NCBI GenBank assembly: GCA_036501365.1
Contig: DASYAL010000009.1
Location: forward strand, 1 to 64,000
Direction of reading: 5' to 3'
DNA: 64,000 nucleotides
DNA from: CAIKMD01 sp036501365
Lineage (GTDB): Bacteria > Pseudomonadota > Alphaproteobacteria > ATCC43930 > CGMCC-115725
Translations under genes and position numbers: made by a program
In this document: positions 50,873 to 59,473 of the stretch, piece after piece
Layout of the letters: every line of letters begins with the position of its first letter
How positions within the stretch are numbered: position 1 is the first letter of the stretch
Notes under the pieces: model-generated
Databases searched by the model: none
What the model was told of the DNA's origin: nothing
Seen by the model: the letters and a program-made list of their open reading frames with translations, nothing else

Positions 50873-51235
50873 TTATTTTGCCAGCGGCGCGGCCGGCCCG
50901 CCGGCCGGCGCTTGCCCGGTCGGCAGCGGCGCCTGTAGCGGCGATGCCGGTGCCGCGGGCGCGGAAGACGCCGGCGGCGAGCCGCTGTCGATCACCGAGC
51001 GCGAGCCGCGCTGCGCGCTCGCCAGCAGCGCCAGCGCGATACTGGTCGCAAAGAAACAGGCGGCGATGATCGCGGTGGTGCGCGTCAAGAGATTGGCGGT
51101 CGACCGTCCCGACATGAACCCCGTCATGCCGCCGCCGCCCATGCCGAGGGCGCCGCCCTCGCTTTTCTGCACCATGATGATGCCGATAAGGGCGATCGCC
51201 AGCATGAGATGAATGACAATGACAACGGTGATCAT
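50873..51235 (-). CDS. secG: Protein translocase subunit SecG
   Basis: A 120-residue inner-membrane protein. First helix VVIVIHLMLAIALIGIIMVQ, the hallmark KSEGGALGMGGGGMTGFMSGR loop, second helix TAIIAACFFATSIALALLAS, then a Pro/Ala-rich tail. ATG at 51235 is where the conserved part begins. Position between tpiA and pyrG is the usual alphaproteobacterial one, although two plus-strand genes intervene before tpiA here. Confidence 0.95.
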   Translation of the reverse strand: MITVVIVIHLMLAIALIGIIMVQKSEGGALGMGGGGMTGFMSGRSTANLLTRTTAIIAACFFATSIALALLASAQRGSRSVIDSGSPPASSAPAAPASPLQAPLPTGQAPAGGPAAPLAK

Positions 51236-51371
51236 GGCATGGGGTTTTAGCGCTCGCTGCCGCGGAGCGCCAGCCCGGCGAGCGCATGCGGGCCTCTTGC
51301 GCCGGGCGGCGCGCGAAACCATGATAGGCCCCAATCCCGCGCCGGGCGGCGCGCAAAACCGGGGGCTTTTC

Positions 51372-51704
51372 ATGGAGATCAGCGAGCAGCAACGCGATGG
51401 CACGACCATCCTGCGATTCTCCGGCCGGCTCGACGGCACCAATTCGGCGGCGACCGACACCAAGCTCGCCGACACGGTCGGCCGCAATCCGACCCTGATC
51501 CTCGATCTCGCCGCGCTCGATTACATCAGCAGCGCCGGCTTGCGGGTGTTGCTCAAAGCGGCCAAGCAATCCCAGACCGCGAAGCAGAAGCTGCTGCTCG
51601 CCGGACTCCAGCCGTCGGTGAAGCAGGTATTCGAGATCAGCGGCTTCAGTACGCTCTTTGCCACTTTCGCCAGCTGCGACGACGCGCTGGCCAGCCTGCG
51701 CTAG
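51372..51704 (+). CDS. STAS-domain anti-sigma factor antagonist
   Basis: A 110-residue STAS domain: EQQRDGTTILRFSGRLDGTN, LILDLAALDYISSAGLRVLLKAA with the phosphorylatable Ser, and FATFASCDDALASL. Homologues act in partner-switching cascades that free sigma factors, or control other outputs. The next gene starts 5 bp later, so they form a two-gene operon inserted between secG and tpiA. No anti-sigma kinase is nearby. Confidence 0.92.
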   Translation: MEISEQQRDGTTILRFSGRLDGTNSAATDTKLADTVGRNPTLILDLAALDYISSAGLRVLLKAAKQSQTAKQKLLLAGLQPSVKQVFEISGFSTLFATFASCDDALASLR

Positions 51705-51709
51705 CCGCC

Positions 51710-52348
51710 ATGCTGACCTGCGCCGAAGAATTGCTGCTGCTCGCGCATGACGAGAAGAGCGGCCACTTCGCAAACATCCAGGACCTGCTGATGAACACGG
51801 CGGTGGCAGGCGCGGTGCTGATGGATCTCGCGATCCTCAACCGCGTCGACACCGATCTCTCGGCGCTCGTCGTCCTCGATCGCGCGCCGACCGGCGAGAA
51901 GCTGCTCGATCACGCCTTGAGCCTGCTGCCCGACAAGACCACCACGATCGACGCGCTCGATCTATTGCGCAAGCAAGGCGCCAGTTTGATGACGATGGCG
52001 CTCGCGCGCCTGATCGAGCGCGGCATTCTGCGCGAGCACGACGGACGCATCCTCTGGGTGTTCGAGAGCCGGCGCTATCCGCTGATCGACGGCAAGGAAC
52101 TGCAGGAGGTCAAACGCCGCATCGCCGACCTGCTGCTCAGCGACGATATCCCCGAACCGCGCGACATCGTTATCATCGCCCTCGCCCAAGCTTGCGGCCT
52201 GCTGCGGCGCATCTTCTCAGCAAGCGAGCTGCGCAGCGTCGAGACGCGGATCGACCAGATCGCGCGGCTCGATCTCATCGGCCAAACGATGACGGCGATG
52301 ATGCAAGAGCTGAACGCCGCGCTGACACGGCTGTTGCCGTACAGCTAG
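51710..52348 (+). CDS. GPP34/GOLPH3-family protein
   Basis: A 212-residue helical protein with AEELLLLAHDEKSGHFANIQ, AGAVLMDLAILNRVDTDLSA and LIERGILREHDGRILWVFESRRYPLIDG in outline, as in GPP34 (PF05719), related to yeast Vps74 and human GOLPH3, which bind PI4P and glycosyltransferases. Bacterial members are widespread but not understood. Directly follows the STAS gene; converges on tpiA. Confidence 0.88.
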   Translation: MLTCAEELLLLAHDEKSGHFANIQDLLMNTAVAGAVLMDLAILNRVDTDLSALVVLDRAPTGEKLLDHALSLLPDKTTTIDALDLLRKQGASLMTMALARLIERGILREHDGRILWVFESRRYPLIDGKELQEVKRRIADLLLSDDIPEPRDIVIIALAQACGLLRRIFSASELRSVETRIDQIARLDLIGQTMTAMMQELNAALTRLLPYS

Positions 52349-52351
52349 ACG

Positions 52352-53095
52352 CTAGCCGCAGGCGCGGACGATCGCCCAGAAATCGTCGGCAACGAGGCTT
52401 GCGCCGCCGACCAGCGCGCCGTCGACGTCGCGCGCGGTCATCAGCTCGCGCGCATTCGCCGGCTTCACCGATCCGCCATAGAGAATGCGGATGGTCGCGG
52501 CGTCCTTCACCTTGCCCAACAGCGCCCGCCGGATATGGCTGTGGACTTCGGCGACCTGGGCCACGGTGGGGGTGCGGCCGGTGCCGATCGCCCAGACCGG
52601 CTCGTAGGCAACGACCAGACCCGTTGCGTCGAGGCCGTCGGGCAAAGAGCCGGACAGCTGCCGCGACACCACGGCGAGCGTCTCGCCGGCATCGCGCTGC
52701 GCCAAGGTCTCGCCGATGCAGACCAGCGCGGCCAGGCCGGCGGCGCGGGCGGCCACGACCTTTGCCCGCACCTGCGCATCGGTCTCGCCTTGATCGGCGC
52801 GGCGCTCGGAATGGCCGAGGATCACGTAAGTGCAGCCGGCATCCTTCAGCATCGCGGCGCTGATCTCGCCGGTATGCGCGCCCTTTTCCTTCTCGTGGCA
52901 ATTCTGACCGCCGAGCGCCACCGCGCTGCCGCTCAGCACGCCCGCGACCGGCGCCAGCAGCGTCGCCGGCGGACAGAGCAGGAGATCGCAAGCCGGCGGC
53001 TCGTGCCGGGCGCGCGCGAGGATGTCGCGCGCCAAGGCAAGACCATCGGCTCTCAGGCCGTTCATCTTCCAGTTGCCCGCGGCGAGCTTGTGCAT
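52352..53095 (-). CDS. tpiA: Triosephosphate isomerase
   Basis: A 247-residue TIM barrel. Substrate-binding K in AAGNWKMNG, catalytic His in VILGHSERRADQGE, catalytic Glu in VVAYEPVWAIGTG, and the phosphate loop RILYGGSVKPANA with VGGASL. Divergent from the ppiD-like gene. Confidence 0.98.
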   Translation of the reverse strand: MHKLAAGNWKMNGLRADGLALARDILARARHEPPACDLLLCPPATLLAPVAGVLSGSAVALGGQNCHEKEKGAHTGEISAAMLKDAGCTYVILGHSERRADQGETDAQVRAKVVAARAAGLAALVCIGETLAQRDAGETLAVVSRQLSGSLPDGLDATGLVVAYEPVWAIGTGRTPTVAQVAEVHSHIRRALLGKVKDAATIRILYGGSVKPANARELMTARDVDGALVGGASLVADDFWAIVRACG

Positions 53096-53223
53096 GGCAG
53101 GGCTCTAGCATAGAGCGCGGGACGTTTGCCAGCCTTCCGGCCTTGCTTGCACGGGAGCGCACACCTATCATCGAGACGCCGCGGCCATGCGGCACAACCC
53201 GCAGATTTTGCCGAAGATTCAAC

Positions 53224-55101
53224 ATGCTGCAAGCTATCCGGTCGAAGACCGAGACCTATGTCGTCAAAATCCTGTTCGCGATCCTGACCGCGACCTTCGC
53301 GCTTTGGGGCATCGGCGACATCTTCCGCAATTGGGGGACCGATACCTCCGTCGCCAAGGTCGGCTCACACGAGATCAGCGTCGATCAGGTCGGCCAGGAA
53401 GCGCGCACCGAGCTGGATCAGTTGCGGAGCGCGCTCGGCAACAGCATCGATACCGACCAGGCCAAGCAGCTCGGCCTCGTCGACACGGCGGTCCAGCGCG
53501 TCATCGGCGGCGTTCTGCTTGATCTCGAGACGCAGCGGCTGAATCTGCTGATCGGCGACGACGCGGTGCGCCAGTCGATCGTCAACGATCCCAATTTCAA
53601 AGGGCAGCAGGGCAGCTTCGATCACGACCGCTACATCCAGCTCCTTGCCGCCAATCACATGACCGAAGCGGCGTTCCAGGATTCAGTTCGTACCCAAATG
53701 ATCCGCAACCAGCTGACCGACGCGGTCGCCGACGGGATGAGCCCGCCGGCAACGCTGGTTGACGCGCTCTATCGCGCCCGCGCCGAGCGGCGCGCTGCCG
53801 ATATCGTTACCTTGACGCCGGCCGCCGTGCCCGCGCCGCCGACGCCGACCGACGATCAGCTCGCCGCCTATTACAACGCGCATAAGGACGACTTCCGCAC
53901 GCCCGAGCAACGCGCGCTCACCGTCGCGACGCTGACGCTCAACGATGTTGCGGCGACCATCGCCGTGCCGCCCGACAAGCTCAAATCCGAATACGATTCG
54001 CGGCAAAACGAATTCTCGACGCCCGAGCAGCGCGATATCCAGCAGATGCTGCTGCCCGACGAGGCAACCGCAAAAACCGCCAAAGCGCAGCTCGACGCGG
54101 GCAAGGATTTCACGACGGTCGCGAAGACACTGGCGAATGCCGATGCCGCTTCGACCGATCTCGGCTGGGTCAAGCACGACGACCTGCCCGCGCAGCTTGC
54201 CGATATCGCCTTCAAGCTGCCGCAAGGGAAAGCGAGCGATCCGCTGCAGACCAGCTTCGGCTGGCACATCCTGATGGTCACCGCCGTCAAACCGGCACAG
54301 ACCCAAAGCCTCGATGCGGTGAAAGACCAGCTCACCAAAGAGATCCAGCGCGACCAGGCCGCCGATGCGATCGCCAAGACCGCCAACGATATCGACGACG
54401 CGATGGCGGGGGGCTCTTCCTTCGCCACGGTGGTGCAGAAATTCGGGCTGAAGACACAGGCGATCCCCGTCATCGACGCGCAAGGCCGCGGCGCCGATGG
54501 CAAGCCAGTCACTCTGCCGCAACCGGCCGACGCCGTGCGACAGGCCGCGTTCGCCTCCGGTCCCGGCGAGACCAGCCCGTTGACCGAGCTCGGCGACGAC
54601 GGCTATTTCCTGGTTCACGTCGATAAGGTCACCCCCGCGGACGTGCGGCCACTCAACGAAGCGCGAAGCGATGTCGTGGCCGCCTGGCAGAACGATCAGA
54701 AGAAAGACGCCCTCGGCAAACTGGCGGCCGCCATGGTGAGCGACGTGAACGGCGGGAGAAGCCTCAAGGAGGTCGCCGCGGCGCACAAGCTGACCGTCAC
54801 CACCACGCAGCCCCTCGCCCGGACCGGCGGCGATCCTGCGACGCCGCCGGCTTTGGTCGCGGCGCTGTTCGGCGCCAAGACAAACGGCGCCGTCAGCGCG
54901 CCGGCCGGCGACAATGTCGTCGTCGCGCAGCTCAAATCGATCGTGCCGGCCGATCCGAAGACCGATCAGGGCGGCGTCAAGCAACTCACGGACGAGCTTT
55001 CCGGCGAGATGAAAACGGATCTGCTCGGCGCGTTCACCCAGACCTTGCGGACGAATTTCCCGGTCGAGATCAATCAAGCCAATCTCGATCACGTCCTCTG
55101 A
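53224..55101 (+). CDS. ppiD: PpiD-like periplasmic folding factor (SurA_N / rotamase)
   Basis: A 625-residue protein anchored by one N-terminal helix (YVVKILFAILTATFALWGIGD). A SurA_N-type chaperone domain covers ~36-250. The parvulin-like PPIC domain lies at ~265-360, with ADAASTDLGWVKHDDLPAQL and FGWHILMV, and further helical domains follow. Assists outer-membrane and periplasmic protein folding at the Sec exit. I start at MLQAIRSKTETY, which gives the usual short cytoplasmic tail. trpE follows after 9 bp. Confidence 0.9.
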   Translation: MLQAIRSKTETYVVKILFAILTATFALWGIGDIFRNWGTDTSVAKVGSHEISVDQVGQEARTELDQLRSALGNSIDTDQAKQLGLVDTAVQRVIGGVLLDLETQRLNLLIGDDAVRQSIVNDPNFKGQQGSFDHDRYIQLLAANHMTEAAFQDSVRTQMIRNQLTDAVADGMSPPATLVDALYRARAERRAADIVTLTPAAVPAPPTPTDDQLAAYYNAHKDDFRTPEQRALTVATLTLNDVAATIAVPPDKLKSEYDSRQNEFSTPEQRDIQQMLLPDEATAKTAKAQLDAGKDFTTVAKTLANADAASTDLGWVKHDDLPAQLADIAFKLPQGKASDPLQTSFGWHILMVTAVKPAQTQSLDAVKDQLTKEIQRDQAADAIAKTANDIDDAMAGGSSFATVVQKFGLKTQAIPVIDAQGRGADGKPVTLPQPADAVRQAAFASGPGETSPLTELGDDGYFLVHVDKVTPADVRPLNEARSDVVAAWQNDQKKDALGKLAAAMVSDVNGGRSLKEVAAAHKLTVTTTQPLARTGGDPATPPALVAALFGAKTNGAVSAPAGDNVVVAQLKSIVPADPKTDQGGVKQLTDELSGEMKTDLLGAFTQTLRTNFPVEINQANLDHVL

Positions 55102-55110
55102 TTTTTTTCG

Positions 55111-56607
55111 ATGGAAATTTCGCCCGCCTTCGAAGACTTCGCCCGACGCCGGGCGCGAGGCAAGCCGGTCCTCGTTTCGACCGATCTCATCGCCGATCTC
55201 GAGACCCCGGTCTCGGCGATGCTGAAGCTGGCCGACGGCAAGCCGATGAGCTTCCTCTTCGAATCGGTCGAGGGCGGCGAGCGCATCGGCCGCTATTCGA
55301 TCATCGGCATGAAGCCCGATCTGATCTGGCGCTGCTTTCGCAGCGTGGCCGAGGTCAATCGGCAGGCGCTGGAACATCCCGCCGCATTCGAAAAACAGGA
55401 TAATGGTGCGCTCGATTCGCTGCGCGCGCTGATCGCCGAATGTCGCGTCGACAGCGATGCGGTCCTGCCGCCGATGGCCGCCGGCCTGTTCGGCTATCTC
55501 GGCTACGCGACGGTCGGGCTGATCGAGAAGCTGCCGGACGTCAATCCCGATACGCTCGGCATTCCCGACGGCATCCTCGTCCGGCCGACGATCGTCTGCA
55601 TCTTCGATAATGTTTTCGGCACGGTGACTGTGGTGACGCCCGTCTGGCCAAGCGCGGCGCCGTCGCGCGAGGCCTATGAAGCGGCGCGCGAGCGGCTCGC
55701 CGCCGTGATGCGCGACTCCGACAAGAGCCTGCCGCCACGGCTGGCGAATGACGGCAGGCCCCATCCGCTGCCGACACCGCAAGCCAACATGACGCGCGAG
55801 CAATGCCTCGCCATGGTCGAGACCGCGAAGGAATACATCCGCGCCGGCGAGATCTTCCAGGTCGTGCCGTCGATGCGATTTACGGTGCCGTTCACGCTGC
55901 CGCCCTTCGCGCTCTACAGGGCGCTCCGTCACCTCAACCCGTCTCCGTTCCTGTTCTTCCTCGACTACGGCGATTTCGCCGTGATCGGCTCGAGTCCCGA
56001 GATCATGGTGCGACTGCGCGACGGCAACGTCGCGATCCGCCCTCTCGCCGGCACGCGCCGGCGCGGCAAGACGCAGGAGGAGGACCGGAAACTCGAGGAA
56101 GAGCTGCTCGCCGATCCAAAAGAGCGCGCCGAACACTTGATGCTCTTGGATCTCGCGCGCAACGACGTCGGCCGCGTCACCCAGATCGGCAGCGTCCATG
56201 TCGCCGAGCAATTCGTGATCGAGCGCTACAGCCACGTCATGCACATCTGCTCACATGTCGAGGGCAAGATCGATCCACGCTACGGCGCGCTCGATGCGTT
56301 GCTGGCAGGATTTCCGGCAGGCACGCTGTCGGGCGCGCCCAAAGTCCGAGCAATGGAGATTATCGACGAGCTCGAGCCCGAGCGGCGCAATCTCTATGGC
56401 GGCGCGATCGGCTATTTCTCGGGCGACGGCAGCATGGACACGTGCATCGTGCTGCGCACCGCCGTCGTTAAGGACGGCAAGATGGTGGTACAGGCAGGTT
56501 GCGGCGTGGTTGCCGACAGCAATCCCGACGCCGAGCATCAGGAAATACACGACAAGGCCCGCGCCCTCCTCCGTGCCGCCGAAGACGCGGTACGGTTCGC
56601 GACCTAG
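55111..56607 (+). CDS. trpE: Anthranilate synthase component I
   Basis: A 498-residue enzyme making anthranilate from chorismate. N-terminal feedback region FLFESVEGGERIGRYSIIG; catalytic domain with GEIFQVVPSMRF, GTRRRGKTQEEDRKLEEELL, LLDLARNDVGRV and GTLSGAPKVRAMEIIDELEP. Starts 9 bp after the ppiD-like gene, a common alphaproteobacterial pairing. The amidotransferase trpG does not follow; a terminator does. Confidence 0.97.
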   Translation: MEISPAFEDFARRRARGKPVLVSTDLIADLETPVSAMLKLADGKPMSFLFESVEGGERIGRYSIIGMKPDLIWRCFRSVAEVNRQALEHPAAFEKQDNGALDSLRALIAECRVDSDAVLPPMAAGLFGYLGYATVGLIEKLPDVNPDTLGIPDGILVRPTIVCIFDNVFGTVTVVTPVWPSAAPSREAYEAARERLAAVMRDSDKSLPPRLANDGRPHPLPTPQANMTREQCLAMVETAKEYIRAGEIFQVVPSMRFTVPFTLPPFALYRALRHLNPSPFLFFLDYGDFAVIGSSPEIMVRLRDGNVAIRPLAGTRRRGKTQEEDRKLEEELLADPKERAEHLMLLDLARNDVGRVTQIGSVHVAEQFVIERYSHVMHICSHVEGKIDPRYGALDALLAGFPAGTLSGAPKVRAMEIIDELEPERRNLYGGAIGYFSGDGSMDTCIVLRTAVVKDGKMVVQAGCGVVADSNPDAEHQEIHDKARALLRAAEDAVRFAT

Positions 56608-56628
56608 CCGCTTCTCGAAAAGAAAAAA

Positions 56629-56655
56629 GCCGCAGCGGGGCATCGCTGCGGCCTT
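56629..56655 (+). terminator. Rho-independent terminator after trpE
   Basis: gccgcagcg-gggcat-cgctgcggc followed by ctttg. An a-rich run on the other side could make it bidirectional for the convergent amidohydrolase gene. Confidence 0.85.
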
Positions 56656-56677
56656 TGCCGTGTAGGACGACCGACGC

Positions 56678-57727
56678 TTATTTCGCCGGCGCCATCTCGC
56701 GCGCCGGCGCGGCCGCCTGTGCCGGCGCGGGGTCCTTCAGATTGAGGATGCGCCGCGCATTGGCGTAGAAGATCTTGTGCTGGTCCTCCTGCGGCAACTT
56801 CATCTCGTCGAAGAGTTCGAGGCAGGTTGCCGGATCCCAGCACGGATAGTCCGTGCCGTACATGACGCGATCGACGCCGTAATACTCGATTGCCCACTTC
56901 ATACCCTGGGTGTGCGGGGTCACGGTGTCGGTATACATGCGCTTGATGTAGTCGCTGGGCGGATGCGGCAGCTTGGCGCCCTTGCCGTTCTTGTCCATGC
57001 GTCCCGATTGATAGGGCAGCGCACCGCCGGTATGCGACATCACGACCTTGAGATTCGGATGCCGCTCCATGATGCCCGAGAAAATGAGGCGCATCGCTGC
57101 GACGCTCACCTCGATCACGCGGCCGAGCGACACGAACAGCGCGCCGTTATAGCCGTCGATCAGCATATCCTGGAACACCGCGTCGGTCGGATGGAGGAAG
57201 AGCGGCACGCCCAGCTTCTCGATATAGTCGTAGAACGGCTCGAGCCGGTCTGCGTCGATGCGCGGATCGGCGCCGACGCTGCCCGGCAGGTTGACGCCCA
57301 TAAGACCGAGCTTATTGACCGCGTGGTCGACGACCTCGATCGCCGTCTGGGTATCGACCAGGGGGACCGCGGCGCTCGCCCAGACACGGCCGGGATGGGT
57401 CCGCTGGGCCCAGGCCATCTCTTCGTTCCACATGGTCGCGAATTCGCGGCCCATGATCTTGTCCATGTAAGAGAAGGCAACCGAGAACGGCCCGATCGAG
57501 CACACGACGTCGACCTGATGGCCGAGCCTGTCCATATGCGCGAGCTGCTCGTCGATATCGAACCACTCCGACCAGCCGCCGAGGAATTTCTCCTCCTTGC
57601 CCGAAGGACCCCAGAAATCATAGCCGCCGCGCTTGTTGGGCACGGAACGCGGGAAATCCTTGCGCTTGCAAAGGGCCTCGAAGACCGAGCGTGGCCACCA
57701 GTGGAAATGGGAATCGATCATATGCAT
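56678..57727 (-). CDS. Amidohydrolase family protein (cytoplasmic)
   Basis: A 349-residue Amidohydro_2 enzyme. Metal motif IDSHFHWWPRSVFE; VPLFLHPTDAVF; KVVMSHTGGALPY; and VMYGTDYPCWDP with the catalytic Asp. It has no signal peptide. The C-terminus carries a low-complexity APAQAAAPAREMAPAK tail. The ATG after ggagacccttg is used. Similar to 2-amino-3-carboxymuconate-semialdehyde decarboxylase-type hydrolases; substrate unknown. Confidence 0.88.
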   Translation of the reverse strand: MHMIDSHFHWWPRSVFEALCKRKDFPRSVPNKRGGYDFWGPSGKEEKFLGGWSEWFDIDEQLAHMDRLGHQVDVVCSIGPFSVAFSYMDKIMGREFATMWNEEMAWAQRTHPGRVWASAAVPLVDTQTAIEVVDHAVNKLGLMGVNLPGSVGADPRIDADRLEPFYDYIEKLGVPLFLHPTDAVFQDMLIDGYNGALFVSLGRVIEVSVAAMRLIFSGIMERHPNLKVVMSHTGGALPYQSGRMDKNGKGAKLPHPPSDYIKRMYTDTVTPHTQGMKWAIEYYGVDRVMYGTDYPCWDPATCLELFDEMKLPQEDQHKIFYANARRILNLKDPAPAQAAAPAREMAPAK

Positions 57728-57864
57728 CAAGGGTCTCCTACCGGTTCAGCCGCGCCTGGACACGGGCGGGGTTGTTCGATCAATTCTAAGGATCGGGCTG
57801 GGTTCCGGTCAACAGAGCCGAAAAGGGTTAACGTTGTTCAAAACTATAGTGGTTTGAGCGGGTT

Positions 57865-58608
57865 ATGCGCCGGTTAACGATACGCGGGCTGCTCGCTCTC
57901 CTCGCCCTCCGCCTGTTTTCGACCTCCGCCCTCGCAGGGCCGCCGTATATCTCTGACGATCCGGAACCGACCGATTACCGGCACTACGAGATCTATCTTT
58001 TCGCCAATGGCGCGGCCGCGCCCGATGGAAAAAGCGGCGAAAGCGGCATCGATTTCAACTATGGCGCGCTGCCCGATCTGCAGCTGACGGCAGTGGCGCC
58101 TCTCGCTTACAACCTGCCTAGAGGGGCGGCCGCGGAGATCGGCGGCGGCAATATCGAGCTCGCGGCCAAGTACCGCTTTCTCCATCAGACGCAAATCGGC
58201 TGGGACGTCGCCTTCTTTCCGCGCGTGTTCCTGCCCAGCCTTTCCTCGCGCGTCGGCGAGGATCATCCGTCGCTGCTCTTGCCGCTCTGGATGGAGAAAG
58301 ATTGGGACGACTGGTCGACCTTCGGCGGCGGCGGGTGCCAAATCGATCGTGGCGGCACGTCGCAGGATTTCTGCACCATCGGCTGGGCATTGACGCGCCA
58401 AGTCCTGCCGGAACTCCAGCTCGGCATGGAGGTTGTGCATCAAACGGCCGCGATCAAAGGCGGCCGGCCCTCGACGGCGATCGGCGGTGGCTTGCGCTAC
58501 GACCTCAACGATCGCTACCACCTCCTCGCCTATTTCGGACCTGGCTTGCAGAACACCGCCCCGACTTCGCAATATTCCTGGTACGCCTCGGTCCTCTTCA
58601 CGTTTTAG
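57865..58608 (+). CDS. Outer-membrane beta-barrel protein (phenol-degradation MetA-like)
   Basis: A 247-residue protein. Signal peptide RRLTIRGLLALLALRLFSTSALAG, then GPPYISDDPEPTDYRHYEIY and alternating amphipathic strands (GIDFNYGALPDLQLTAVAPLA, GGGNIELAAKYRFL, GGGLRYDLNDRYHLLAYFG). It ends with aromatic F (YASVLFTF). Resembles Phenol_MetA_deg outer-membrane channels. The two cysteines CQIDRG / FCTIG may pair. Ligand unknown. The next membrane gene follows at 20 bp. Confidence 0.8.
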   Translation: MRRLTIRGLLALLALRLFSTSALAGPPYISDDPEPTDYRHYEIYLFANGAAAPDGKSGESGIDFNYGALPDLQLTAVAPLAYNLPRGAAAEIGGGNIELAAKYRFLHQTQIGWDVAFFPRVFLPSLSSRVGEDHPSLLLPLWMEKDWDDWSTFGGGGCQIDRGGTSQDFCTIGWALTRQVLPELQLGMEVVHQTAAIKGGRPSTAIGGGLRYDLNDRYHLLAYFGPGLQNTAPTSQYSWYASVLFTF

Positions 58609-58628
58609 CAACGCAGCGAGCAAGTGCC

Positions 58629-59423
58629 GTGAATCAATCCGTGACGATGAGCAAAGTGCCGGCGGTCACGCTCGGCTTCTGGGTCATCAAGATCGCCGCG
58701 ACGACGCTCGGCGAGACCGGCGGCGACACAGTGACGATGACCTGGCTCGGGGAGACTACGTCCCATCCGAATCCGAAGGGCTACCTCATTGGCTCCGCGA
58801 TATTCCTCACGGCGCTTCTGATTCTGGCGGCCTGCCAGATTGCGGCCAAGAAGTTCCACCCCTTCCTCTACTGGGCAACGATCGTCGCCTCGACCACCGC
58901 GGGTACGACGATGGCCGATTTCGCCGATCGCTCGCTCGGCATCGGTTATACCGGCGGCTCCCTGCTGCTGCTCGGTTGCGTCCTCGCGAGCCTGGCGGCC
59001 TGGTACCGGTCGGTCGGCACGGTCTCGGTCAACACCGTGACCACAGCCAAGGCCGAGGCGTTCTATTGGATCACGATCACCTTCTCGCAGACGCTGGGCA
59101 CCGCGCTCGGCGACTGGGCTGCCGATTCCGGCTTAGGCTATGGCGGCGGCGCGCTGGTTTTCGGTGCGGCGCTGGTGCTGGTCGCTGCGGCCTATTTCTG
59201 GACAAGCGCATCGCGCGTCGCACTATTCTGGACGGCGTTCATCTTGACGCGTCCGCTGGGCGCGACGGTCGGCGACTTTCTCGACAAACCGGTCAGCGAC
59301 GGCGGCTTGGCCCTCAGCCGGCCGATCGCATCCGCGGTGATCGCCGTGTTCATCATCGTCTGCATTCTGCTGATCCCGCAGCGGCCGGGCGTGCATCCCG
59401 GCTCTTCCGCCGCGACGTCCTGA
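58629..59423 (+). CDS. COG4705-type membrane protein
   Basis: A 264-residue protein with about eight helices built of repeated units: IAATTLGETGGDTVTMTW, TTAGTTMADFADRS, QTLGTALGDWAAD and RPLGATVGDFLDKP. Each is a helix start carrying a T-x-G-x-x-(G/A)-D signature. The internal fourfold repeat is typical of this uncharacterised family of membrane-anchored proteins. GTG at 58629 or ATG at 58647 may start it. Probably co-transcribed with the barrel protein. Confidence 0.82.
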   Translation: MNQSVTMSKVPAVTLGFWVIKIAATTLGETGGDTVTMTWLGETTSHPNPKGYLIGSAIFLTALLILAACQIAAKKFHPFLYWATIVASTTAGTTMADFADRSLGIGYTGGSLLLLGCVLASLAAWYRSVGTVSVNTVTTAKAEAFYWITITFSQTLGTALGDWAADSGLGYGGGALVFGAALVLVAAAYFWTSASRVALFWTAFILTRPLGATVGDFLDKPVSDGGLALSRPIASAVIAVFIIVCILLIPQRPGVHPGSSAATS

Positions 59424-59473
59424 CGCGGAAATATCATTAATAATCCATCAAGGCATCGGCGCGATCTTGTCCG

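Noticed and set aside
53683..56244. 853-codon minus-strand open frame opposite ppiD and trpE
   Set aside because: No recognisable domain; spans two well-identified genes on the other strand.
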